A stretch of 64,000 nucleotides of DNA from Pedobacter kyonggii (GTDB lineage: Bacteria > Bacteroidota > Bacteroidia > Sphingobacteriales > Sphingobacteriaceae), in contig NZ_SIXF01000004.1 in NCBI RefSeq assembly GCF_004310665.1, positions 239,742-303,741 on the forward strand, given 5' to 3'. A program made the translations under genes and the position numbers. The notes beneath the pieces are model-generated. The model worked only from the letters and a program-made list of their open reading frames with translations, searched no databases and was not told the origin of the DNA. The stretch's first letter is position 1. Each line of letters starts with the position of its first letter. Shown here one piece after another: positions 25,001 to 33,169 of the stretch.

Positions 25001-25369
25001 CAGCACACTGATGCCTATTTCCCAAGAACAATGTCGAGGGCTGCATCGAGCAATACCAATCGCACACTTGGCGTGGCGCAAACAAAGTACCTACAGAATG
25101 TGGCTTACCTCAGGATGAAAAATCTTCAGGTGGGATATAACCTGCCAACTAAATGGATAAATAAGATCGGTGCACGCAGTGTAAAGGTGTTTTTCTCAGG
25201 CGAAAACCTATTTACCTATTCGCCGATGTACAAAATTGTAAAACATACCATCGATGTAGAAAACGCAGTGCCTTCGGATCAGGACCTGAATCCAAACAGT
25301 AAAAATGGTGATGGCTACAATTATCCTTTAATGAAGTCTTACTCTTTTGGATTAAACATTGGTTTTTAG
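22061..25369 (+). CDS. SusC/RagA-family TonB-linked outer-membrane protein (1102 aa)
   Basis: An export signal (about 1-32) is followed by a carboxypeptidase-like regulatory domain (about 47-125, SGRVVDEKGDPLPGAS). The SusC signature EVLVVGYGTQKRENATGAV comes next, then a plug with NIRGTTSIGQGGNALILIDG and SVSILKDAASAAIYGARG. A large beta barrel ends in SFGLNIGF. SusC proteins are the TonB-driven barrel of SusCD nutrient importers in the outer membrane. SusD follows 24 bases downstream and a secreted phosphodiesterase after that. No glycosidase is present, so the substrate need not be a glycan. Confidence 0.95.
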   Translation: MKKPLLLKRKFLLCASLASLLSGVISIPANAAIYWDNAVHSIKKQGTGSISGRVVDEKGDPLPGASILIKELNKVVQSKPDGSFSINVPDGTYNIQVSFISYTAVTLNKVVVKSNETTALNVTLKGETGSLNEVLVVGYGTQKRENATGAVDQITAKSIENRPITNLTQGLQGLLPNLNLKMMDGKPTQSPSYNIRGTTSIGQGGNALILIDGFEGDPSLLNPNDVESVSILKDAASAAIYGARGVFGVVLITTKKAEKGRTNVSYSSNYAIKSPLQVPDYVTDGYTWAKMFAEAFVNGDGAFPQNANKTQKFSQAYLDEFKKRAESGQPYNQIEVNPTTGEYIYYGSTDYYAELYKRNTAAFENNLSVSGGGDKASFLVSGRFLNQGGLFRYNSDDYDMKNIRARGSVQVFPWLSIENNADYSVMNYHNPINVGEGGGIWRNIADEGKPTMPLFNPDGSLTFASAYTVGDFIYGKNGIDTRRQVFRNITGIRSNFLNNKLRINADFTFRNTNNDIEQKRVQVPYSNTRGVTAYVGTTTNDLLFDKRETNYLATNVYAEFENRFGADHYLKVMAGYNYEQSTYNRVAIQRNGIIFEDATDLNLALGQSISTEGGYEQWAILGGFSRLNYAFKDRYLVEVNARYDGSSKFPSNQRYGFFPSVSAGWRINKEPFWKVSDKFISDLKLRASYGSLGNGNIASYAFQEIFNISQSNVILNGVKPQTTRIPAVLPDGLTWETSTTTNFGLDLTMLSGRLTFTGDAYIRKTTDMFTFGLTPPAVFGADVPKGNYADLTTRGWEVSLGWNDRIGRSDKPFRYNVRLTLSDNKTKIDKYNNPDKLLSDYYEGQTLGEIWGYETEGFFIDDADIAAHAKQDPQMRASPTGKWFAGDIKLKDLNGDGFINVGENKVGKSGDRKIIGNSAPRYLYGINLGADWYNISFSVFFQGVGKQQWYPSTETEMFWGQYNRPYNNIPTFHLGNMWTPQHTDAYFPRTMSRAASSNTNRTLGVAQTKYLQNVAYLRMKNLQVGYNLPTKWINKIGARSVKVFFSGENLFTYSPMYKIVKHTIDVENAVPSDQDLNPNSKNGDGYNYPLMKSYSFGLNIGF

Positions 25370-25393
25370 GCTATCGATTACTAAATAATAGAA

Positions 25394-27175
25394 ATGATGA
25401 AAAAACAATATACCTGGATTCTTTTGGCCTGCCTGGCTTTGGCGGCTTGCAAAAAGTTAGATCAGCAACCAGAATCCACAGCAACTAAAAAAGCGGTATT
25501 CGGTACAGAGAACGGACTTAAATTATATACCAATTCCTTTTATGGTATGGATTTTCTTCCCAAAAATTCTACCAGCCAGGATGCCATGTCCGATTATCTT
25601 GCGGTTAAATCTGTACCCGATTTTATCCGGCAGGGTGGTTTTGCCGCCAATAATAGCTCTGGCTGGACCTGGAGAGATTTAAGGAACATTAATTATTTTA
25701 TAGAAAACTGTAACGACCCTGCCGTATCGCCAACAGTTCGCAACAACTATTTAGGAATAGCACGTTATTTCCGTGCTTATTTTTATATGGAAAAGGTAAA
25801 GCGTTTTGGCGATGTACCCTGGATTAACAAGCCCTTAGATATTGATGATCCGGCATTAAATGCAGGTAGAAATAAAAGAGAGCTGGTGATGGATTCGGTA
25901 CTGGCCGATATCAATTTTGCCTGTGCAAACATTCTCGCTACCAATGATGCCAGTCGCACCACGATCACTAAATGGGTAGCCTATGCTTACAAATCGCGGA
26001 TCTGTCTTTTTGAGGGTACGTATAGGAAATATCATACCGAGTTAAGTTTGGGTGCAACTGCAAACAAATGGCTGGAAGATGCTGCCTCAGCTGCCGATGA
26101 GATTATCAAAAAGGGTGGTTATTCACTCAATACGGCAGGAGGTGCAGGGGCATCTTATCGCCAGGTATTTACGAGCAATACACCATTGATAAACGAAGTG
26201 CTCCAAGCCGCTGTTGCAGATGTTAACCTTGGCGTATTAAATGAGGCGAATTGGTGGTGGACTAGTGGTACCTACGGTGCAAAAGCAAGTTTTACCCGAA
26301 CCTTTATTAATACCTTTCTGAAACTGGATGGTACGCCGTATACCAATGATCCGGCATACAGTACTATGCTTTTTAAGGATGAGGTAAAAAACCGTGATTT
26401 AAGATTGAAGCAGACCATCCGCTCAGGCGATTATAAAAGAATAAGTAGTGGACAGCAGGTACCTGCGCCACCGGTATTCTCTTATACCTTTACGGGTTAC
26501 CAGCCGATCAAATATACACTTGATGATACTTATTTTGATGCGGGTGCACTAAACACCAATGCAATTCCATTATTTCGTTATGCAGAAGTATTGCTAAATT
26601 ATGCTGAAGCAAAAGCTGAGTTAGGTACGCTAACGGATGCGGAATGGGCTTTAACTATCGGTGCGTTACGATCGAGAGCGGGAATTAGCGGAGGTTTAAG
26701 TGTCAAGCCAACCATTGCCGACCCTTATTTAACTACCAATTATTTTCCTGGGATTACTGATGCCACCTTATTGGAAATCAGGAGAGAGCGTGGTATTGAG
26801 CTAAGCCTGGAAGGATTACGTTATGCTGATTTACTGAGGTGGAAAAGAGGCCCCTTAATGGAGCAAGAATGGAAAGGTTTCTACGTGCCAGCTTTAAATA
26901 CCCCTATGGATTTAAATGAGGATGGCATTCTGGACGTTGCATTTTATCAGGGCACACGCCCAACACCTGGTGTGGCTGGAGTAACTTATGTTGATGTTTC
27001 TGCAACTATTGGTGGTGCTACCAATTCGCAATTGTTAAAGAATGGCAGTAATGGCGAACTTATCTGGATGAAAGAAATTCCGCGGAAATGGAATGAGCGA
27101 AATTATTATTATCCAATTCCTTTAAGCGATCTTCAACGAAACCCCAACCTGAAACAAAACCCAGGCTGGGAATAA
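25394..27175 (+). CDS. RagB/SusD-family surface lipoprotein (593 aa)
   Basis: A lipoprotein signal (LACLALAAC, lipid Cys at about 20) leads a SusD-like chain. It has the helical N-terminal half (RDLRNINYFIENCND, YLGIARYFRAYFYMEKVKRFGDVPW) and the C-terminal motif LEIRRERGIELSLEGLRYADLLRWK with the LKQNPGWE end. SusD forms the lid over its SusC barrel and binds substrate at the cell surface. It pairs with the SusC at 22061 (24-base gap) and is followed by a phosphodiesterase-like gene. The ATG three bases downstream is an equal start. Confidence 0.94.
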   Translation: MMKKQYTWILLACLALAACKKLDQQPESTATKKAVFGTENGLKLYTNSFYGMDFLPKNSTSQDAMSDYLAVKSVPDFIRQGGFAANNSSGWTWRDLRNINYFIENCNDPAVSPTVRNNYLGIARYFRAYFYMEKVKRFGDVPWINKPLDIDDPALNAGRNKRELVMDSVLADINFACANILATNDASRTTITKWVAYAYKSRICLFEGTYRKYHTELSLGATANKWLEDAASAADEIIKKGGYSLNTAGGAGASYRQVFTSNTPLINEVLQAAVADVNLGVLNEANWWWTSGTYGAKASFTRTFINTFLKLDGTPYTNDPAYSTMLFKDEVKNRDLRLKQTIRSGDYKRISSGQQVPAPPVFSYTFTGYQPIKYTLDDTYFDAGALNTNAIPLFRYAEVLLNYAEAKAELGTLTDAEWALTIGALRSRAGISGGLSVKPTIADPYLTTNYFPGITDATLLEIRRERGIELSLEGLRYADLLRWKRGPLMEQEWKGFYVPALNTPMDLNEDGILDVAFYQGTRPTPGVAGVTYVDVSATIGGATNSQLLKNGSNGELIWMKEIPRKWNERNYYYPIPLSDLQRNPNLKQNPGWE

Positions 27176-27200
27176 TGATTGATTTTATAAATAAATAAAG

Positions 27201-28040
27201 ATGAAAATAAAATTAATATTAGCTGCAACCTTGTTATCCTTTACCACATTGATGGTAAAGGCACAACAAATTACCATTGGTACCTTTAATATCCGTTACG
27301 ATAATCCTGCCGATTCAGGTAATTTATGGGTAAACAGAGCACCTATTGTTTCTAACCTAATCCGCTTTCACAGTTTCGATGTGCTTGGAATTCAGGAAGG
27401 TTTAAAAAATCAGTTAGATGATATTTCTAATGCCTTGCCAGAATATGCCCGATATGGCAAGGGACGAGACGATGGCAAGGATGGTGGGGAGCATTCTGCT
27501 ATTTTTTATCGTAAAGACCGTTTTAAGCTGCTTAAAAGTGGTGACTTTTGGTTATCTGAAACTCCTGATCAACCAGGGAAAGGATGGGACGCTACTTGTT
27601 GCAATAGAATTTGCTCATGGGTGTTCCTCGAAGATGTGAAAACCAAAAAGAAGTTTTACACCTTTAATGTGCATTACGATCACCAAGGGGTTATTGCCCG
27701 CAAAGAGAGCAGTAAACTGATATTAAAAAAGATTGCTGAAATTGCTGGCACTGCACCAGCATTGTTAACTGGCGATTTAAATGGAGGAAGAGACAGCGAA
27801 TGGTATCAAAGAATCGCAACTTCAGGTGTTTTATCAGATACGCATTCAAAAGTTAAGTTTCCGTATGCCAATAACTCATCTTCAAATGGCTTCCGTACAC
27901 CACGTGGGCAAACTGTAATTGATCATGTTTTTATGAGCAAACAATTTACAGCAACCAGGTGGGGTATTTTAACTGATACCTATTTTGGTAAATTTCCTTC
28001 AGATCATTTTCCGGTATTGGCCGAGGTTGAGCTGAAATAG
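27201..28040 (+). CDS. Secreted endonuclease/exonuclease/phosphatase-family protein (279 aa)
   Basis: An export signal (about 1-21, ending VKAQ) precedes a complete EEP fold. It has IGTFNIRYD (N30), LGIQEG with the metal-binding Glu (E66), FNVHYDHQG (catalytic His), LLTGDLNG (Asp/Asn pair) and FPSDHFPVLAEVELK (the terminal Asp-His). Family members hydrolyse phosphodiester or phosphomonoester bonds in nucleic acids, phospholipids or inositol phosphates. As third gene of a SusCD operon it probably releases or trims the imported substrate outside the cytoplasm. A hairpin terminator follows. Confidence 0.9.
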   Translation: MKIKLILAATLLSFTTLMVKAQQITIGTFNIRYDNPADSGNLWVNRAPIVSNLIRFHSFDVLGIQEGLKNQLDDISNALPEYARYGKGRDDGKDGGEHSAIFYRKDRFKLLKSGDFWLSETPDQPGKGWDATCCNRICSWVFLEDVKTKKKFYTFNVHYDHQGVIARKESSKLILKKIAEIAGTAPALLTGDLNGGRDSEWYQRIATSGVLSDTHSKVKFPYANNSSSNGFRTPRGQTVIDHVFMSKQFTATRWGILTDTYFGKFPSDHFPVLAEVELK

Positions 28041-28080
28041 TAAACTTATTTGCCGCTACGCTGCGGCCTAATAATGTAAA

Positions 28081-28120
28081 AAGGATCTCTTGGATAATTG
28101 TTCAGGAGATCCTTCTTTTA
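28081..28120 (+). terminator. Intrinsic terminator of the SusCD-phosphodiesterase operon
   Basis: The stem AAGGATCTC (28081-28089) pairs with GAGATCCTT (28106-28114), followed by CTTTTATG. It begins 40 bases after the last stop of the operon. Confidence 0.75.
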
Positions 28121-28157
28121 TGTCTCATCTTCTAGCTAAAATTTAACTGCTTTCCTT

Positions 28158-28165
28158 TATCTTTG
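28158..28165 (+). promoter_or_regulatory. -7 promoter element of the ABC-F gene
   Basis: TATCTTTG matches TAnnTTTG. It lies 31 bases before the GTG start at 28189, giving a short leader. Confidence 0.6.
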
Positions 28166-28188
28166 CCGCTAATTTAATATTCCCAATC

Positions 28189-29823
28189 GTGATTAATGTA
28201 AATAACATCTCCGTTTCATTTGGCGGAACCACCCTTTTTAGCGATGTAACCTTTTCGATAAACGAGAACGATAAAATCGCCTTAATGGGTAAAAATGGTG
28301 CAGGCAAGTCGACCATACTTAAAATCATTGCCGATGTAGCTAAACCTACTTCTGGTAGTGTAACAGGTCCGAAAGAAGCTGTGATTGCGTATTTGCCGCA
28401 ACATTTGCTCGCTCATGATAATGTTACTGTTTTTGAAGAAACCATGAAAGCTTTTGCAGAGGTAAACCAGATGCAAAAAGAGCTTGACGAGCTGAATGAG
28501 CAACTTACTATTCGTACCGATTACGAAAGTGACGATTATATGAAGCTTATTGAACGTGTATCGGAGCTAAGTGAGAAATTTTATTCGATTGAAGAAACCA
28601 ATTACGATGCAGAGGTAGAAAAAGTATTAAAAGGTTTGGGTTTTGAGCGTAAAGACTTTACCCGCCAAACTTCTGAGTTTTCGGGCGGATGGCGTATGCG
28701 TATCGAGTTGGCCAAAATTTTATTAAAGAAACCTGATCTCATCTTACTGGATGAGCCTACCAACCACATGGATATCGAAAGTATTCAATGGTTGGAAGAT
28801 TTCCTGATCAATTCGGCAAAGGCGGTGATGGTAATCTCGCACGACCGTACCTTTGTAGATAACATTACCAATCGTACTATTGAGGTAACGATGGGTAGGA
28901 TATACGATTATAAAGCCAAATACACCCATTATCTCCAATTGCGTGCCGAGCGCCGTGTACACCAATTGAAAGCTTACGAAGAACAACAACGTTTTATTGC
29001 CGATAACCAGGAATTTATCGATCGCTTTAGAGGAACCTATTCTAAAACCTTACAGGTGCAATCGCGTGTAAAAATGCTCGAAAAACTCGAAGTAATCGAA
29101 ATTGATGAAGTGGATACATCAGCATTACGATTGAAATTTCCTCCATCACCACGTTCTGGTCAATACCCGGTAATGGTAGAAGAGCTTACCAAAACTTACG
29201 GCGATCATGTTGTTTTTGAAAAAGCATCCATGGTGATTGAACGAGGCGAAAAAGTAGCTTTTGTTGGTAAAAACGGCGAAGGTAAATCGACTATGATTAA
29301 AGCCATTATGGGTGAGATTGATTTTGAAGGCGGTTTAAAAGTAGGGCACAATGCTAAGATTGGCTATTTTGCGCAAAATCAGGCTGCATTACTTGATGAA
29401 AACCTAACGGTATTCGAAACCATTGATCAAATTCCGTTAAGCGACGGCTCAATAAAAATTAAAGATCTTTTAGGTGCCTTTATGTTCAGTGGCGATGATA
29501 CCACAAAAAAGGTTAAGGTACTTTCTGGCGGCGAAAAAACCCGTTTAGCCATGATCAAACTGTTGTTAGAGCCTGTAAATGTATTGATCCTGGATGAGCC
29601 AACCAACCATTTGGATATGAAAACCAAAGATATTATTAAAGACGCGTTGAAAGATTTTGATGGCACTTTGATTTTGGTATCGCATGATCGCGATTTCTTA
29701 GATGGATTGGTACAAAAAGTATTCGAATTTGGCAATAAGCGTGTTCGTGAACACTTTGAAGATATAAAAGGATTCTTAGCTTATAAAAAAATGAATAGCC
29801 TGAAGGAAATTGAGCAGAGTTAA
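28189..29823 (+). CDS. ABC-F family ATPase (544 aa)
   Basis: Two ATP-binding cassettes sit on one chain without membrane spans. Cassette 1 has GKNGAGKST (about 34-42), SGGWRMRIELA and LLDEPTNHMD. Cassette 2 has GKNGEGKST, LSGGEKTRLAM and LILDEPTNHLD. The charged linker between them (about 240-310, YLQLRAERRVHQLKAYEEQQ) is the ABC-F P-site tRNA-interaction motif. ABC-F proteins act on ribosomes during translation. Length and lack of a C-terminal extension fit the housekeeping YbiT/EttA-like groups better than antibiotic-resistance types. The start is GTG at 28189. Confidence 0.92.
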   Translation: MINVNNISVSFGGTTLFSDVTFSINENDKIALMGKNGAGKSTILKIIADVAKPTSGSVTGPKEAVIAYLPQHLLAHDNVTVFEETMKAFAEVNQMQKELDELNEQLTIRTDYESDDYMKLIERVSELSEKFYSIEETNYDAEVEKVLKGLGFERKDFTRQTSEFSGGWRMRIELAKILLKKPDLILLDEPTNHMDIESIQWLEDFLINSAKAVMVISHDRTFVDNITNRTIEVTMGRIYDYKAKYTHYLQLRAERRVHQLKAYEEQQRFIADNQEFIDRFRGTYSKTLQVQSRVKMLEKLEVIEIDEVDTSALRLKFPPSPRSGQYPVMVEELTKTYGDHVVFEKASMVIERGEKVAFVGKNGEGKSTMIKAIMGEIDFEGGLKVGHNAKIGYFAQNQAALLDENLTVFETIDQIPLSDGSIKIKDLLGAFMFSGDDTTKKVKVLSGGEKTRLAMIKLLLEPVNVLILDEPTNHLDMKTKDIIKDALKDFDGTLILVSHDRDFLDGLVQKVFEFGNKRVREHFEDIKGFLAYKKMNSLKEIEQS

Positions 29824-29838
29824 ATAAGCACCGCAGTC

Positions 29839-30001
29839 GTCAGTCTGTCCAAATGACTCCTATGGAGAGCGTAGTCGAAGACTTCTTGAGATTGATTATC
29901 TCTATCATTGACAGACTTCAATAGAATGATCGTCATTCTCGCGCAGGCGGGAATCTTAAAGCGCCTGCATTACGATCCCCAATCGGGTTGGGAATGACGA
30001 T
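29839..30001. repeat. Composite intergenic repeat (families A and C)
   Basis: 29839-29882 is a copy of family A (GTCAGTCTGTCC, then GACTCCTATGGAGAGC, then GTCGAAGAC), also seen at 32880-32923 and, diverged, at 50624-50667. 29929-30001 is an inverted-repeat unit starting CGTCATTCTCGCGCAGG and ending GGTTGGGAATGACGA. It lies between the ABC-F gene and the convergent membrane-protein gene. Confidence 0.65.
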
Positions 30002-30053
30002 CCCTCGCAACCTAACATAAAATACCTGAACATTTTATTCAGAAACTAGACTA

Positions 30054-30662
30054 CTATTTAGCGCTAATCGAAGCTTTTAGTGGAATTTCTAAATTTTTTA
30101 TAGCACCAATTGGGGCGATCTTAATTGATCTGTTTTCTTTAGAGAGGTAGAAATAATAAATGCTATTTGTGCCGATCAAATAAATTTCTTCAGATTCGCC
30201 GTTCGAATAATTCAGTTTGCGGTCGTATGTGAGCTCGTTATTGCTGATGTGTTTTGATAAGTTTTTCCCTTGGCCAAGTCCAATTCCCAAAAACAGTGAT
30301 AGTAGCCCAATGGCAAAAACAATAGTGAAAAGTTTCGAAAAATGATTTCCTACTTCCTCTTCACTAAGTGTTTCAGGATTTTTTAGGCCAGAAAGATTTT
30401 GTGCCCACTTTTTATCCTTTCGCTTTGCCAGGTAGGTCGGGTAAGCATAAGCGAGGATAATAAAACCTGTAGTAACGATTAATACCGACGGATGAGATGT
30501 TAGTGTTGCCACCGGACTGATCAAGACATCCATAATTGTGGTATATTTTAAAATGTTTATACCAATCTGATAGTAAAAAATGCTTTCTTTTAGTATACCC
30601 ATCACCACAAGGAACAGGTAACCATATGGCAATAGCTTTTGTAAGTTTTCAGAGAGTTTCAT
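30054..30662 (-). CDS. Hypothetical membrane protein (202 aa)
   Basis: Three hydrophobic segments are visible (about 13-30, 55-78 and 108-128). A basic loop YLAKRKDKKW lies between the second and third, and a polar C-terminal part of about 70 residues follows. I do not recognise the family. It stands alone, convergent with the ABC-F gene and separated from it by intergenic repeats. Confidence 0.65.
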   Translation of the reverse strand: MKLSENLQKLLPYGYLFLVVMGILKESIFYYQIGINILKYTTIMDVLISPVATLTSHPSVLIVTTGFIILAYAYPTYLAKRKDKKWAQNLSGLKNPETLSEEEVGNHFSKLFTIVFAIGLLSLFLGIGLGQGKNLSKHISNNELTYDRKLNYSNGESEEIYLIGTNSIYYFYLSKENRSIKIAPIGAIKNLEIPLKASISAK

Positions 30663-30798
30663 TTGCTAATGATGTTATTTAGTCTAGAGGTAAACTTTGT
30701 TTTGAATGCAAAATAGAAAAAATAACTGTCTCTATTGGTTGTTTGTGTAATAAGCAAAATTATTGGTCAGGATGATTTACTTTTAAAGCCGTTATCAT

Positions 30799-31407
30799 TT
30801 ATTGAACTGAGGATGGGACAAGGGCGGCAATTTCTTCCTCGGTGGCTCCCGCCTGGCTAACATCTGTTTGGATGGCAGCAAAACGGTCGATGGTTAAATT
30901 TGGTGCTTTGCCTATCACCAGCGTATGGTGATTGGTATTGCCTTTGAGTTTTAATGTACTATTGTCGAGAATTTCAGTATATAAACCTTCGCTACTGGTG
31001 TCGATATCGGCAAAGGCATTCCCCTTAAGAATGATCTGGAGAAATTTAGTGCTGAGCTTTGCTTCTGTTTTTACTACAGCATTTTGATCAGCCTCAATGC
31101 GGTAGATATCGTTTACATAAATAACAAGTTTACACTTTTCTTTATTGAGGCCGGTAATGCGTAGCACTTCACCCTGCTGGGTAATTTTTGCGCTTCCAAT
31201 GTTGTCATCTGCGTAAGATATTCCATTAGCGGGCCGCTGTACCAACATCACTTCTACATTTCCCTTTATCACAATTTTTCTAAAGTTTGGGATCTTGTAA
31301 AGTATCTTCGCGTTTTTTTCTGTAGCCCTCAAGTTGTTTGGAAGAGCAGCCGTTAGGGTTATTACTGCGGATGTAATAATGACTAGCGTTTTAATTGAAG
31401 TTTTCAT
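30799..31407 (-). CDS. Secreted DUF2807 (GIN-domain) protein (202 aa)
   Basis: An export signal (about 1-28) is followed by FRKIVIKGNVEVMLVQRP, the characteristic opening of head GIN/DUF2807 domains. Repeating beta strands come next (LRITGL, IILKGNAFADI, LKLKGNTNHHTLVI). These form a right-handed beta-helix-like fold in the cell envelope; function is unknown, and adhesin-like roles have been suggested. The C-terminal helix EEEIAALVPSS is unusual but short. Its upstream region carries tandem dyads and a sigma-54-like half site. Confidence 0.78.
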   Translation of the reverse strand: MKTSIKTLVIITSAVITLTAALPNNLRATEKNAKILYKIPNFRKIVIKGNVEVMLVQRPANGISYADDNIGSAKITQQGEVLRITGLNKEKCKLVIYVNDIYRIEADQNAVVKTEAKLSTKFLQIILKGNAFADIDTSSEGLYTEILDNSTLKLKGNTNHHTLVIGKAPNLTIDRFAAIQTDVSQAGATEEEIAALVPSSVQ

Positions 31408-31496
31408 CGTGTTTTTATTTAAATGTTAAAATAATAAGCTTATGGTGTTGCGCTAGTTAAAACCAGCTTGTAACAATATTATTCAGTTTCATGGTT

Positions 31497-31611
31497 AACT
31501 AAGCTGGTGCCAAAAAGTAAATGTTACCTTAATTGCTCTGTAATAGTTGTTTTTGCTTATTGCTCGTTGAGGCATGTTCATTTCCGAACAGTGGTTGTGC
31601 GGCAGCGAACA
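31497..31611 (-). promoter_or_regulatory. Tandem TGTTC-N6-GAACA dyads and sigma-54-like -24 element
   Basis: 31575-31590 is a perfect TGTTC-N6-GAACA dyad. 31596-31611 is a second one with a single mismatch (TGTGC-N6-GAACA), 21 bp away, so on the same helix face. On the minus strand TGGCAC (31512-31507) matches the sigma-54 -24 element, but the -12 part is only half matched (TAGT). The layout resembles enhancer-binding-protein sites upstream of a sigma-54 promoter for the DUF2807 gene. Confidence 0.35.
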
Positions 31612-31737
31612 GTTTTTAGCTGTCGAGAATCTGAATGAAAACTGAGACTATCTTAAACTTATTTATTCGATGTTAAACACAATACATATGAGATTATATT
31701 CATTATTTTAGTGAAAAGTTAAGGTATATTGAATCAG

Positions 31738-31745
31738 TAGTTTTG
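31738..31745 (+). promoter_or_regulatory. -7 promoter element of the cyclase gene
   Basis: TAGTTTTG matches TAnnTTTG. It lies 21 bases before the cyclase ATG, which implies a very short leader. The 31408-31758 gap holds no gene. Confidence 0.5.
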
Positions 31746-31758
31746 AATAAGAATCAAG

Positions 31759-32799
31759 ATGTCAGTAAAAATTAATCGGCAAACACAGCAGAAACTCCAG
31801 CAATTATTAATCATTATCCTTGCATGGATGTTGACTGGGGTTGTAATCGCTGTTTTTGAAGATCTTGTACTGCATACCCGGAATTCTTTAGGACCAGTGC
31901 CTGGTTATACATTAATTTCTTCAATCATATTAAATGCAGTTATTGGCCTTTTTGGGGCACTGTTAGGCGGAAGTTTGCTCGTATTCTTTGTAAATGTAAA
32001 ATATAACGATAAGCCTTATGGTTATACCCTTTTAATTGTAGCCGGATCGTTTTTAGGCGTTATTTTAATTGTAAACGAGATACTGAGCCTCTATGAGCTG
32101 GGCGATTCGAAAAGATTTTTGAAAAACGGATTGGTGTGGGCCATCGTGGTTTCGATAACGCAGTTGTTACTGCAGATAAACAGTAAGTTTGGACAAGGGA
32201 TTTTCTGGGATATTATTAGGGGAAAATACAATACACCTAAAGAAGAATCACGGATCTTTATGTTTCTTGACTTAAATTCATCAACCTCCATTGCCGAAAG
32301 CCTCGGAGATAAAAAATACCACGAATTATTAAAAGATATCTTTATCGATATTACAAATCCTATTCTAGAAAATAGGGGAGAAATATACCAATATGTGGGC
32401 GACGAAGTGGTAATTGCCTGGCGATATGATGAAGGATTAAGGAACAATAAATGCATCAATTGTTTTTTTGATATCAAAACGCATCTGTTACTTCTGAGGG
32501 ATAAGTACATTGGAAAGTATGGTTTACTGCCTGCTTTTAAAGCAGGTATTCATTGCGGAAAGATTATAGCAGGCGAAGTTGGGATTATAAAACGCGATAT
32601 TACCTACTCTGGAGATGTACTCAATACCACTTCAAGAATCCAGAATATGTGTAAGGAGTTTAACCAGGAGATGCTGGTTTCGATAGCGCTAATTGAAGAG
32701 CTCCAGTTAACAGACCATTATACCACGCAAATGTTAGGTGCAATTAAGCTCCGCGGAAAGGAAAAAGAAATGCAGCTCGTAGCTGTAAAGCCTGTTTAA
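31759..32799 (+). CDS. Membrane-bound class III adenylate/guanylate cyclase (346 aa)
   Basis: Four hydrophobic segments occupy about 17-36, 48-75, 85-107 and 120-138. A cytoplasmic class III cyclase domain follows (about 160-345). It shows FLDLNSSTSIAESLG (first metal Asp), YQYVGDEVVIAW (second metal Asp), AGIHCGKIIAGEVG and ITYSGDVLNTTSRIQ. These motifs make it probably active; whether the product is cAMP or cGMP cannot be read safely. A Crp/Fnr-type regulator could be the cAMP receptor, but the Crp/Fnr sites in this window lie far away. Confidence 0.88.
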   Translation: MSVKINRQTQQKLQQLLIIILAWMLTGVVIAVFEDLVLHTRNSLGPVPGYTLISSIILNAVIGLFGALLGGSLLVFFVNVKYNDKPYGYTLLIVAGSFLGVILIVNEILSLYELGDSKRFLKNGLVWAIVVSITQLLLQINSKFGQGIFWDIIRGKYNTPKEESRIFMFLDLNSSTSIAESLGDKKYHELLKDIFIDITNPILENRGEIYQYVGDEVVIAWRYDEGLRNNKCINCFFDIKTHLLLLRDKYIGKYGLLPAFKAGIHCGKIIAGEVGIIKRDITYSGDVLNTTSRIQNMCKEFNQEMLVSIALIEELQLTDHYTTQMLGAIKLRGKEKEMQLVAVKPV

Positions 32800-32845
32800 T
32801 ACATCCAATGCATAAAAAATCTGCGCAAAACATACTGTATTCTAT

Positions 32846-33015
32846 GAGCCTGTTTAATTTTATTATAAATTATTAGTATGTCAGTCTGTCCAAAGGACTC
32901 CTATGGAGAGCGGAGTCGAAGACCCGTTTTTAGATATATTAAAAGCAATCGACTCCCCTCAGTGTGACAAAAATATTAGGATAAGTAAAATAATTGTATC
33001 AAATTAAACAGGCTC
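32846..33015. repeat. MITE-like element with 15-bp perfect terminal inverted repeats
   Basis: The left end GAGCCTGTTTAATTT (32846-32860) is the exact inverse of 33001-33015. The 170-bp element contains a family A repeat copy (32880-32923) and no coding sequence. It sits in the 3' region of the cyclase transcript, before the terminator at 33044. Confidence 0.65.
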
Positions 33016-33043
33016 TATATATACTGTAATAATTTCTTTACGG

Positions 33044-33076
33044 AAGAAGCAGGACAGAGCAGGTCGCTTCTTTTTT
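33044..33076 (+). terminator. Intrinsic terminator after the cyclase region
   Basis: AAGAAGC (33044-33050) pairs with GCTTCTT (33066-33072), followed by a T run. It is the first good terminator after the cyclase stop, about 245 bases downstream and beyond the inserted repeat. Confidence 0.6.
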
Positions 33077-33169
33077 GTAATTATGATAGATTGGATTGAT
33101 TAACCATTTATAAACCCATATATGTTTTGTTTCCATTTAGGAGCAATGACATAGTTTAAGCCATCTGTT

